A stretch of DNA of 64,000 nt from Onchocerca volvulus (Eukaryota > Nematoda > Chromadorea > Rhabditida > Onchocercidae), in assembly GCA_000499405.2 (NCBI GenBank), contig HG738137.1, forward strand, positions 27,277,928-27,341,927, in the 5' to 3' direction. A model generated the notes under the pieces. The model was not told the origin of the DNA. It did not search any database and saw only the letters and a program-made list of their open reading frames with translations. The position numbers and the translations under genes were made by a program. This document shows, piece after piece, positions 48,601 through 59,100 of the stretch; within the stretch, counting starts at the first letter, position 1, and every line of letters begins with the position of its first letter.

Positions 48601-50486
48601 GGAACTTTGAGCAAATAAAATGATATACTAAAGAGAGTCTAAATTTTAATAGATTTTTTATCTAGAGTCTAATCTCAATAATGTTTCACTTGAAATTTGG
48701 AGTTCCTTTATACGAGAAATTAAACAAAATGATTTTTGGATATGATCACGCAAAAAACATCGTAACTCTTTTCTGAAGATTTAAGCATGAACATAGTCAG
48801 TATGTTAAATCTTACTTTGAATAATCAGACGATTCTAATGGTATGGCAAGTGCTACTAATAATGTTTAGGTAACAATTTCTGTATTATTTTAACAAAATG
48901 CAAAATAATTCGGCAATTCGATATGAAAAAAAGACCTGTAATGTTTCACTTTCCTCGAAATTTTGACTGCTAGGTCTACCTTCCAATGTTGAAAATGCAA
49001 TATTACCACCAGTTAATGGTGAAATATCCGAGAATTCTCGAGTACATTGTGCAACAGCTTCATTGCTCGGTAAAATGGGTGCTTTCTCGGGAATTCCATA
49101 CGTTGAACGACAAGATCCACTTCAACAATATACTTTCAATGCTTTATTTACAGAAAATATTTATACAAATTTACATATTCACCGAAAATTTTTAAGAACA
49201 GAAAGAAAGCCATGAAAGCAATAATTTTTCAAAAGGTAGAAGATGGGAATTTAAATTTGCTAACCTGTAATATTGCCACGGAGTCCAATCATCATCAGGA
49301 TGAGTTTTTTTAAAAATTACAAAACTTTCCGGTCTTGGACTGATAAATTTTAATCTGACATAGGTAATATCGAATGTTTTTCCAAGATTTAGCGTTAAAT
49401 TAACGCTATTCGGATATTGTATACCTTCGTTCATCGTTTCTGATTGCCACCATGTTTCGTTATTAGCATTGTTAAAATCAGTTAAATAAGCGGGAGGATG
49501 AGCGTATGCCTAAATAAATCATAGCAATTTAATATGATATTAGAAGTATATACTAAAAAATTATTTAAAATAATTAATTGAAAAAATTGATTTTTTTCTT
49601 TTTTTTTTTAAGAATATGAATTCAAGTAACGAAAATATAAAGCAGAAAAATTTCGTTCGATGAATTCTGAAAATTCATTCTATTATAAAAACGGAAAAAA
49701 AAATTAGCATAAAAACAAGAAGAAATATAATATAAACCATATTGATAAATGATGTGAAAAAAATTGTTTCAAAAAATAAATTAAATGAAAAATTTTTACC
49801 TCAACTTTGCTATCACAAATATCACAAACTTTACGTACACCACTGTGACCTGTCTGTACACAATAACTGGAAAATTTTATACATAAAAAAAAAAACTGTC
49901 CACATAATAGGAAAAAATATTCCTTAATCAAAAAAAGAAACATCGGTGTTTACCGGTTGTTACTTAAAAGATATCACTACTCATTTCTTAAGTAATATGT
50001 GGTAATTATCATTAATCACCGAGACAACAATTATTTATCTCTTAAGTAATATGCGATAATCAGTTTTCTGATTATGGAATATTATACTTTAATTTTAGAT
50101 GACAATAATTCATATTTTTCAATAGTCTGAATAGTTGATTAATTTTTCCGAAAATTTAAAATTTATAATTAAAAAATGCATCAATTACCTTATAGGCCCA
50201 TTAAGACCGCAAGTATTAGTAACTTCAACCTGAAGATTGAATGCCGCATTGATGAAATCCGGAACACATCGCTGTGGAATATTCATGTCATCGTAACATG
50301 GACTACTTCCTTAACATAATAATTTATCATTTTTATCATCCGATGGTTACAAATTTTATCAACTACACTTATCATCTCTTAATCATAATTAACTAAACCT
50401 GGGATATAATGATGTGGATCAATAGATGGAATCTGTTCCGCTGGTTGTGCTATTACTGTTTGACATATCCAAATTAGAAAATACAT
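31606..50486 (-). CDS. lam-2: laminin gamma chain (31 exons, 1625 aa)
   Basis: Exons 5' to 3' (minus strand): 50486-50399, 50309-50189, 49866-49800, 49509-49265, 49119-48936, 48499-48369, 48105-47930, 46345-46242, 45787-45585, 45450-45206, 44923-44713, 44411-44197, 44002-43769, 43513-43321, 42528-42298, 42169-42049, 39388-39258, 37449-37343, 36710-36517, 36183-36099, 35848-35690, 35277-35165, 34944-34806, 34195-34011, 33831-33676, 33551-33437, 33213-33014, 32772-32614, 32515-32416, 32192-32095, 31773-31606. The sum is 4878 nt, an exact multiple of three; every junction is phase-consistent. Order: short signal peptide, LN domain, LEa modules, laminin IV A domain, LEb modules, long coiled coil. 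Similarity to vertebrate LAMC1 is obvious from end to end. The product assembles with alpha and beta chains into the secreted basement membrane heterotrimer. One intron is GC-AG (after 44713); all others are GT-AG. Large introns: 7 (1.6 kb), 16 (2.7 kb), 17 (1.8 kb). Confidence 0.97.
32095..36640 (-). other. laminin gamma coiled-coil region (exons 19 end to 31)
   Basis: From about residue 1040 to 1610 the protein is a heptad-rich, Ala/Glu/Lys/Leu-dominated rod (for example AETLAE-like blocks, [20 protein letters not shown]) with no Pro-rich breaks except around [11 protein letters not shown] in exon 24. This is the domain I/II rod that pairs with alpha and beta chains. The segment continues into exon 31, where Cys1613 in SLPNKCFN is placed like the C-terminal Cys of gamma chains that bonds to beta. 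Several acidic residues follow (NLEQEGHK), the region where gamma chains supply a Glu for integrin binding. Confidence 0.85.
39015..39046. repeat. (TA)n microsatellite in laminin intron 17
   Basis: About 16 TA dinucleotides. Exon 17 lies 210 bp away. Confidence 0.9.
39586..39615. repeat. 30-base poly(A) tract in laminin intron 16
   Basis: Thirty consecutive A on the plus strand, the longest homopolymer noticed in the window; its true length is likely unreliable. Confidence 0.9.
40217..40362. repeat. 30-bp minisatellite, about 5 units
   Basis: Unit GATATTAATGAAAATATGCA plus CGTAGAATGT, exactly 30 bp, repeated nearly five times with a few substitutions (ACATCAAAGG and TTAACGAGA variants). It lies in laminin intron 16. 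Confidence 0.92.
40798..40870. repeat. ~22-bp degenerate tandem repeat, 3 units
   Basis: TTCTGAAGTATATGCGGAAA, then TTCTGAAGTATTTGCGAAGA, then TTCTAAAATATTTGCGGAAA, followed by a partial TTCGG. Laminin intron 16. Confidence 0.8.
41057..41082. repeat. perfect 11-bp inverted repeat in CA/TG-rich DNA
   Basis: CACACATACAC, loop ACAT, GTGTATGTGTG. Alternating purine-pyrimidine arms with cruciform or Z-DNA potential, in laminin intron 16. Confidence 0.8.
42432..42452 (-). other. nidogen-binding loop codons NIDPNSI
   Basis: Seven codons in exon 15 encode NIDPNSI, the equivalent of the NIDPNAV loop through which gamma-1 binds nidogen. The Asp and second Asn are kept; the Val position is Ile. Confidence 0.7.
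43985..45260 (-). other. laminin IV type A domain (exons 10 end to 13 start)
   Basis: About residues 505-690, between the LEa and LEb arrays: [16 protein letters not shown], then [40 protein letters not shown] and [21 protein letters not shown]. It aligns with the L4 insertion of gamma chains. The GC-AG intron lies inside it. Confidence 0.85.
44711..44714 (-). promoter_or_regulatory. GC 5' splice site of laminin intron 11
   Basis: Exon 11 ends GCAAG and the intron begins GCATGT. Using GC is the only choice that joins in frame to exon 12 (44411, after TATTTCAG) and gives SARDVIIVG. The nearby GT (CAT|GTAC) would shift the frame. Confidence 0.8.
46598..47890. repeat. composite repeat insertion in laminin intron 7
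   Basis: Two diverged direct copies of a 170-240 bp segment (46598-46835 and 47711-47890, sharing CATCATACTTCCAAAT and TCTCAACTGCATATTTCAT-type words) bracket about 870 bp. Inside, two copies of ACCGATTGCTTTGAAATTTT (about 46875 and 47567) lie 690 bp apart, and 47520-47560 matches one arm of the MITE family. Between them are a 31-bp tandem duplication (about 46970-47030) and a G+C-richer, exon-like stretch at 47320-47550. Confidence 0.65.
47320..47550 (+). pseudogene. exon-like fragment inside the intron-7 insertion
   Basis: The frame reads [20 protein letters not shown], then a basic stretch ([20 protein letters not shown]) and [10 protein letters not shown], where a GTAAATG donor-like site coincides with the start of MITE-related sequence. 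An AG|TTTACTTG acceptor-like site precedes LLALFHPN. Orientation is opposite to laminin. No start codon with support and no known family. Best read as a captured or degenerate host-gene fragment, or a chance frame. Confidence 0.25.
48369..50309 (-). other. laminin N-terminal (LN) domain (exons 2-6)
   Basis: About residues 30-279: [100 protein letters not shown] and [16 protein letters not shown] are all diagnostic of gamma-chain LN domains, which mediate network polymerisation. Confidence 0.9.
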
Positions 50487-50532
50487 TAATCGTAGTATTC
50501 CTAAATTTGTCCTACATGGTCGACGCAATATC
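50484..50532 (-). promoter_or_regulatory. laminin leader: candidate trans-splice site and start-stop uORF
   Basis: A TTTATTTTCAG acceptor ends at 50533. The first ATG after it (50517-50515) is followed directly by TAG (50514-50512), a minimal upstream ORF. The main ATG is at 50486. The main frame is also open through ILRRPCRTNLGILRL upstream, so an additional 5' exon could instead provide a longer basic N-terminus. Confidence 0.4.
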
Positions 50533-50539
50533 CTGAAAA

Positions 50540-53500
50540 TAAATTTTATAAAATATTTAGTTTTCGAATATTTCGAAATAAAAAAAAAAAAAAGAGGCAG
50601 AAAGAATTATATATCTAATTTAATTAACCATGTAAACATAAAAGACAAATTTGTTTTATGTATATCATCATAATACGAATTTTTTATTGCGATTTAAAAT
50701 TTCACCTGACTATATGCTGATGCATTTTTTAAAATCTTGCCGACCAAAGTGGGCGATATTGATAATTCAGCAGATAAAAATTTTATCTTATCAATAATAA
50801 GCAAATATTCGTAATGTTGTATGTCGTCGAAAAGACCCAAATTTTGTAAAAATTGTTATAAGATGTATTATTGATGAATTCTGCATAAGAATCTAATCAT
50901 ACAACTTTTCTTATTGTTCCGTTTCGAAAAGCAATTAAACCATTAATAGCTAAATAAGATTAAAATTTAATCAAATGATAGAAATGTGATAACAAAAAAA
51001 AAAAAAGAAAAATCGATCTAACGTTAATAGTAAACTTGGAATTTATCGTAATATATAGTAGGGGAGAAAGATTAGCTTTATGAAAAAATAAAATAAAAAA
51101 AAAGAAAAAATGGAAATTATTTCGATTAAAAAAAAAAAACTTGTTCGTTTGTATATACGAGATGGCATTAAAGTGATCAATCATTTCAAATGCAAAATAA
51201 AGTTCACATTCAATATGTTTAAAATTGCAAAAATTGCTCAGCGCTGTTGAGTTGAAAATAATTTTACTCCAATATAAACAAATGAAAAAAAAAAAAAAAA
51301 AAAAGGAAGAAATGGACAAATTTGTAAACTAAATAACAGAATGAGAAAAAAAAAAAAAAAAATCAAAGTGTTGTAATTTCGGTTGAATAAACCATTGCAA
51401 TCTACAATCTAAACATCTGCCAGACAAATGAGAGATTAGAATTTCTACCACTAAAGTTCAATTTCTATGAAAAAAATAGTACTGTAAAAATCCATATGTT
51501 TCCTTTTTTATAGCATTTGTATGATACTATGGCATAGCAGATGTTAAAATTAATTTTCAATTTTAGCCTTTGATGAGAAAGTTTTAGATAGAATTCGGCA
51601 GAAGAAATATTGAAAATAAATTTATGTATAATCAAGCAACCTTGATAATAATTAATAACAATTAATTTAATTAAAAGATGGAGACAGATAGAGAGAAATA
51701 TTTAAAACAGACGAAATGACATTGTTATTTTTAAGATTGACATTATCACTTCAGATAGTTAACTAAACAAGACATTGCTTATACTTTTATAATAAAGATA
51801 GCAACGACAAAAAAAAAAAAAACTCGAAAAAAAAATATTTTCCTTTTTTTTTCCTTTTTTTAAATTGAATGGATCAATAGGAGAAAAAATTTAATTTTTT
51901 TTTTTTAAATTTTAGATATTAATTTGAAATGGAATCGGTAGGAGGTTCAATGTTGGATCTTATCAATCGAAACAATGTGATAACAAAAGATTTGCCCCTA
52001 ATGGCTATTTTTCGATTCTAAATATTCGATTTTTTTCCATTTACATTCAAAATAAAAAAAAAAAAAGAAATTGATAATGGAAGAAATCATTATTTCTATT
52101 AAAGAAATAATTTGAAGAGTAGTTGAGAAGAATTTGAAATACTTGATTAATTTAAATACAAAAAGATCAACGAGAATAAGTTTAGTTATTTCTTAATAAA
52201 ATATTTTCAAATTTTGGGAATGACTGCTAAATGTCAAAACTTTATTTCAAAATCTGAGATTTGAATGAAAATAAATTATTTTGAATGCATACTTACTACA
52301 TTCGAATAAATTTTGAAATTTACTTAAAATTTAAATAATTTAAATCAAAAAACGACACTTTGATACAATTGATAATTTGTTACATCTTAAAACATTTGAA
52401 TTACTAGAAAAACTATCAAAATTCAAAATAAATAATTAATATTGTCAGGTTTGATTTAGGTTTATTTACTCAACTACAGGAGGAAAATTCGATGGCAACA
52501 TTTCGGTATTTTATGCTGCAAAAGAAGTTTTTTCATCAAAGTAGCTCCTATCTACGATAAAATTTTGAAGGTTAAAAGAGAACGCTGACTAAAGATCAGG
52601 CATTTCCTACTTCAATTGTCGTTTAAATTGTCATTATCATTTAACGATAAAAGCGGTAACAATCCTAAGAAATAGAGTAGTACTTCGATGATCAAAATCA
52701 ATGCAACATTTGTCGAAGCAATGATAGGGAAAAAGAAAAAATTTACGACGTTTCAAAAACGTTGAATATATTAAAATTTAAATAAATTTAAAAAAAAAAA
52801 AACTAAAATAAACTTTGCAATAGCGGAGATAATCGTTGTTAATACAATATGCATGCATGCATGCATGTTCGATGTGCATGCAAGCATCAATTCAAACACA
52901 TCGAAAAGATACATATAAGCACAGTATATATCATATGCAGAAATAACTGATACATATGGCATTATCATTGTTGCTATCAGATTGAAATTGAAATCAATAG
53001 TAAAGTGATATTTCTTCGAGAAATTGATGTCTAGCACGTATGACGTTTAATTGCTTTCTGAACATCAAATCTTGGAATAGTTTTCGTCTTTCACGCATCA
53101 ATAGTAAAATTGATTGTAACTGTAAAACTAATTCAATCCTATGTCTATCACTAAGATTCAAATTAAACTTGAAAGAATTATCCCCAAAAATATAACTAAA
53201 AATCTAAAAAAAAAATCATACGAGAACAATAATTATGGATATAATAACGACAACAATATATAACAACTATTAGGAATAGAAAATAATACACAGTGTTGAA
53301 AATAAATTATTAACTTAAAAATCATCTGTTTGGAAAACAAAAATCACAAACTGTACGTCTATTGACATAGATTGCGACATATTAAACGACAAACGACAAT
53401 CAAAAAATAATTCGCAAATACCCGGACAGAGAGATCATTACTACAAGTGATATATCATTTGTATAATGTTATCCATTTAATTTATATACGAAACTATATA

Positions 53501-55970
53501 GTATCAAATTAATTAATTGAATTAATATAATATATTGAGTTAATCGCCATTTATTTTTTTCAAGAGTAATGAATTTCCAGTTTTATAGGAATTAAGCACT
53601 AATTTGATTTAATGAATAAGATATCAAAAGATATTGACAAAAGTAAATATCAATACCTCTTAAATGCTAATTTATGAGTAACGAGCATTCCATCACATAC
53701 TTTTCTGGAATCTTTGAATATAACAAAAAAATGTGTATACGTCATTTGACCTCTTTTTTCCTTAAATTTTTGGGAAAAGAAAAAAACTATCAGCCACGAG
53801 TGACGCATTTTAAATTATATGATGAATCGATGGTCAGTTGTCATTTCTTTTATAGTTACGATCAATATATGTCAAATATGATTCTTTCATTTATCACAAC
53901 TGAAATATTTCGATGTAAAATGAAACAAATACTTTTGATGTAATAAATTTCAATGCAGAAATTTAAATTGTATATCATCCATTTGTTGATTATTGCAAAT
54001 TGTTTGAGGCAAATAAACTGATAAATTGATTATAAGCAATAATAAACTATGATAAGTAGCCAAAAGAAATAAGAATATATAATAATAGGAGCAATGAAAA
54101 ATATTTCCCTTATCATTAAGTCATTTCGGATGTTACTCTCGATATAGTTCATTTTCGAAGTTTATTATTCGTTAAGAAAATTGAAGCACTTATCTTTGAT
54201 AGATGGATAAACATTTTTCTTATTATTTGCTTCTTAGCATTTCAATTTTTAATTCGTACAACATGTTTTAGTATTTTGAAAAAAGTATTTTCTTCGTTTT
54301 TGTTTCTTAATTTTTTTGCTAATTCTTGGAACTAATTCTCAGGTAATCAAAAATACTTTTTACATGAACACCAAAGAAAAATAATGCAATTAAAATGCAT
54401 CTGATCAGCAGAATCAAATAATCAATATTATTTATTCAATTTAATCGGGAAAAGATTGTCAACATCTCATCAAAGATTAGCGATTTTCTTTAACAAAAGT
54501 TAAAACTAAAATTATAAAGCTAAAAATTTCACAGGTTTGAAAGAAAAGAAATTTATCTGAAATGATTTAACCGTTCAAACAATAATCATAATATGATCGA
54601 TGGATTAAAAAATCGTTACTATTATGAAGTATGCTGAGAAATGAATATATATATGACTATTGAAAAATATGTATTCAAACTTGAATATGTCCGACATACA
54701 CATAATAATGAAATGATTATTAGAATATGAGAACAATAGTTCAGAACAATAATTAAATCTAAATTTAATTGAAAGAGTATTGTCCCGTTTTGCTAAATAA
54801 TTGCAAACTGGACATTTACAACTGGTCAACAACAAAATAAATCCTCCTAATCTATCTTCAACGCTTCATTATGATTTGCCATGTCTTGGCAATCTTAACT
54901 ATCATTCGGTTAGAAGTCTCGATTCAAGTTGTACTCGTCTACAAAAAATCTAATTTAACGCATCCGCAAATATTAAATTTTTATAATTTTAAATTAAATA
55001 TTACGACTTAAATGGTGCAATCAAAATTAAACTGAAAATTAGAAATGAATTAAAAAATGATTAAAAATTTACTTTAAGTTATTAAATTCGAAACATTATT
55101 GTCTATTATTATTACCTTAGATCAATTATCTATAAGCTGATCAAACCTAATGAAAAAAGCGTCATTGAATTTGATACATTCCTGAACCAGCGTAAATCTT
55201 TTAAATTATCCAATTATTTCAATTTATTGAATTAAGTTATATTTAGTTATAAAAGAAGAAGACATATGGATACAAATATTTTTTTGTCTATCTTTTTAAT
55301 GACAAAATAAAGCTATTTTTTATATCTATTTTTCACTGCAATTGTTATTTAATATTACGGAAACAAGTTTGTAAATACATACAAACTGCATTCTTTAACT
55401 AATTAATGATATTTACACAAAATTTATCAAGTTCTCAGTTTATATCTAATTTGATTCTAATTGGTTAGTTTTTGGCATTAAAAGTATTCTGATATATATA
55501 AATATTGAACAGTTTATAAGTTTAACAATGTACAAAATATACTGCACTGAATGTCATTTCTAAACTTCTGTTTATGGTTATGCAAATTAAATTTCATAAT
55601 TTATTTTGTTTAGATGAAATGATACTTTGCAATCTAATGAGCGGGATCAAAGTACTTTACAATTTGAATTAAACGTAAATTTATGAAGTTAGAAGATTTA
55701 TATTTCGCTAATAGAAAATATATCATTCACATTTTTTAGACTTTTGAAGTGAAGCTAAGAGCAAAAATATTTTGTAAAAACAGTTTCAAAATTTTTAACG
55801 ATGTGCAGAATGATGTAATAAGTAAAGAATTTATATGTAACTTATTCATATTTTAGCATAATAAGATTAATAGTATTCAGAAAAATTACAGCCCGAATTA
55901 AAATAAATAATACGAAATAAACTTTTAAAGATGCATGAGACAAAATGTTGCATTGCGACATATTCGGTGT
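50540..55970. other. upstream flank of laminin, gene-free
   Basis: AT-rich DNA with many A-tracts (50580-50592, 51284-51304, 51345-51361, 51810-51823, 52790-52801) and a GCATGCAT block at 52851-52870. The 90-codon frame at 53674-53943 lacks splice, family or poly(A) support. The laminin promoter probably lies in the first part but no motif can be singled out. Confidence 0.5.
52851..52870. repeat. (GCAT)n palindromic microsatellite
   Basis: Four to five consecutive GCAT units, self-complementary; a similar shorter block is at 42670-42683 in laminin intron 14. Confidence 0.85.
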
Positions 55971-55978
55971 GCGTAATT

Positions 55979-56169
55979 TATATAAATAAAAAATGTGAAT
56001 GTTCGTTGTTGCTTGCCACCTAAAATTTCGAATTCTTACTGACTTGAAAATTTGAAGCAACGTTGCATTCGAATAGATGCGTGTTTTTATACAAGAAAAG
56101 TGCGTGTTTACGAACTTTAAGAGATTTAAGATTTTGAATAAACGAATGTTTACATTTTTATTTATATAG
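55979..56169. mobile_element. MITE copy B, ~191 bp with ~30 bp inverted ends
   Basis: Left end TATATAAATAAAAAATGT; right end reads, on the other strand, TATATAAATAAAAATGT. The inverted similarity continues to the ATTCGT/GTTCGT words. It shares the core GTTGCATTCGAATAGATGC and GAGATTTAAGATTT with copy A. No coding capacity. A TA on each side would fit a Tc1/mariner-type target, but this is not proven. Confidence 0.78.
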
Positions 56170-59100
56170 ACTAGTGCGAAAATAGAAATGATTTCTTAGA
56201 AATGAATTTGTATTTTTCTTAGCATAATCTTAATTCGAATAATGAAATCGAACAACTGCTATTCAATAAAGGAAAAATTGAAAGAACAATCACAATCCGT
56301 TCTATTCACATGGAACATTTAACTGGAAAAAATTACATAACAAGAAATTAGATAACTAAAAAAAATTAGATAACGAGGAATTCACACTGCGACACTTTTG
56401 GTGTTAACGAAAAATTCTGCAAAATTCTATTTTTTCTTTTATTGGCTATGTTCCTGAATGACTTAGAGCTCTAAGTAAGATAAAGAAATTATCACTGTAA
56501 AAAAATATTTATTACAATTTAATGAAATGCAAAAACATATTTTATGGCTTAATACCTGAGACATATTATATTCCAGCAGACGGATGATGATAATTTTTCT
56601 GAGCGTGATAAGAAAATATAAAAAAATAATATTTTACCATATATATTTAGTTTGGTAGCTTTAAGCCTTTCTTGAATTTACGAAAAAAAAATTTTTTTTC
56701 ATTGTTCATCGAAAGTGTAATGATTTGTAAAACAATGTCTGTTGCTAGAATCATATTTATGTAATAATTAATTTTCTCCTCAGAAATTCAAAATTTGCTG
56801 ATGACAATATAAGAAGATAACGATGAGAATAATCAATGGCGTAATAATAAATTCATGCAATGAAGAGAGCGAATTACTCCAAAAGCGTTTTCAAGGTCAG
56901 TATAATGTGACCCTGCTATCGTTATATCACATTTCGCTGTTACCTTATTTCATGTAAATATATATATATAAATATAAATATAAATATAAGTATAAATATA
57001 AATATAAATATAAATATAAATATAAATATAAATATAAATACATATATATATTCATATATTTATTTATATTTATATAAAATAGAGGATATATTAATAGCAA
57101 ATATATATCATTATGACACTTTTACTACTTCATAACTGATGATCATAAAGAAAAAATAAATAAAAAAAAGTGAAAATGAAAAATACAATACAGATAATAT
57201 TGACATCACACTCCTTAGTCATTTCCATTATTAATTTAGTATTGGAATTTTAAATTATAAGCTAAGGACAGAGCAAGGATGTTACGGTATATTTTAAACT
57301 TGAAATGCGATCAGATTTCAATTCAACTATTTAGTTACATCACTTGCACCACTTTGTTAAGAATTAAAATTTTTTTTAAAATTTCATAGTATTTCAAGAG
57401 TATAAGTTCAAAAAATCAGGAGAAATTTTTAATCGAACAAAAATGAAGAATCATCGAAAATGTAAAAATAGAAAAACCAATTTTGCATACAAAAAAAGAA
57501 AATTTTGAAAATGGAAATATTAAAGCAAGAATTTGTTTGAAAAAAAGTGGAACATAACAGATGAACGGAAAAACCGGATTGAAAAAAAAAAAAAAAAATA
57601 GAATGAATAAATAAAATTGATACGTGAAAAAAAATGCAACGGAAAATCAAAGATGGATTTATTTACTGAAAATTTCAAAATAGAACTGAAAAACGTGAAG
57701 GAGAAGAAAAATTCGAATTTATTTGAGGAAAAAAAAAAAAAGAAAAAAAAAAGAGAAGAGGACACGCTTGAAAAAATGATTTGTTATGTGAACATCTTGC
57801 GAACAAAATTATCAATGTTGTCCTTCATGATATTATTTTTACGATTTAATTTGACAGAATTTGTTGCAATTCAGTTTCGCAGTCAATTACGACATTTTTT
57901 TTTTCGCTAGAAAGTATATATTCTTCGACCTAAAAAAAAAAAAAAACTTCCCAAATTGTGACATTAGATAATTTTGGAGACTTTATCGGGAACAATTTAA
58001 TTCTTAGTCTCCCAGTATTATTGCATGTAGAAAAATGTATATGCATATCTTTGCAAAAAAAAAAGATAATGGAAATTAATAAAACTAAAATTTTTGCATT
58101 TTTCTTGAAACATAACCGGATCATAGTCAAGCTAGATTCTGAAATCTATTACTTATTACTTCTGACCTCTCTCCTTATTTAAAAAAATTTTTTAAGAGTG
58201 AATACAAATGAAACATAAGAATCAATTCTCAATTTATTTTGCTATTTCTGATCATTAAATTGTTGACCTATGATTCTGAAATTGAATTCATTTGGTTTGC
58301 TTATTCAGATTTGTAATTTACTTTTATTAAAAGATCCACTATGTATACTGTCTGAATTTTGTATATACCTATAATTTCATCGGTGATTTTACATTTTCAT
58401 TTACAATTTGATACTATTTCATATACTATCAGAAATTATATATTAAAAAAAAAAACAATAATAAATTTACTTTTTGTGTTTTCAATTCTAAAATTATAGA
58501 TACGACACGTGAATTTACAAATAATTACAGATATTAATTTTACGTATACTATCCATAATGGATCTCTTAAGATGATAATAAGAATTCTAAATCAAATATA
58601 TTCAATTTGAAAATCAAAAATCAACAATTCCATGCATAATGATTTAAATATTATAATTTATGACCTCTTTGATCATGTTCAAACGTCACAATTGAACTAT
58701 GAACTGATTGTACATTGTTTCGATGTAATAAAAAATGCAAGCTATTTTTAATCAAAAAATTTAAATTTAAATAATGAGTTAGTCATTGAGCAGTTGCCAT
58801 TGATTTATGTATGAAATTACGATGAATATACTACTCAACACGAAAGAATAAATGTTTAAAAAATGACTTTATCTTCGATGCTTTAGAAAACAACTGTTAT
58901 CGAATTATTTTTATTCTTTGAAAGATCAATAAAATTTACTCGTGTAGAAATAATTATTTCAATAAAATTCACACTTCTTTTAGAAAATCAAACTCTCGTA
59001 ATAAAAGATATTCTTAGCTAATTTGTAAATTCTACTACTCAATAATTTATTGACTCCTTCATTCATTAGAGTAATTGTAAAATATCTAAGAAGATGGAGC

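Noticed and set aside
48986..49195. 69-codon ORF antisense to laminin exon 5
   Set aside because: A shadow of the conserved LN-domain exon on the other strand.
53674..53943. 90-codon ORF, plus strand
   Set aside because: Has an ATG and stop, but no recognisable domain, no nearby poly(A) signal and no splice partner; kept out of the gene list.
57429..58182. Phe-rich and Lys-rich ORFs on both strands
   Set aside because: Products of poly(T)/poly(A) runs.
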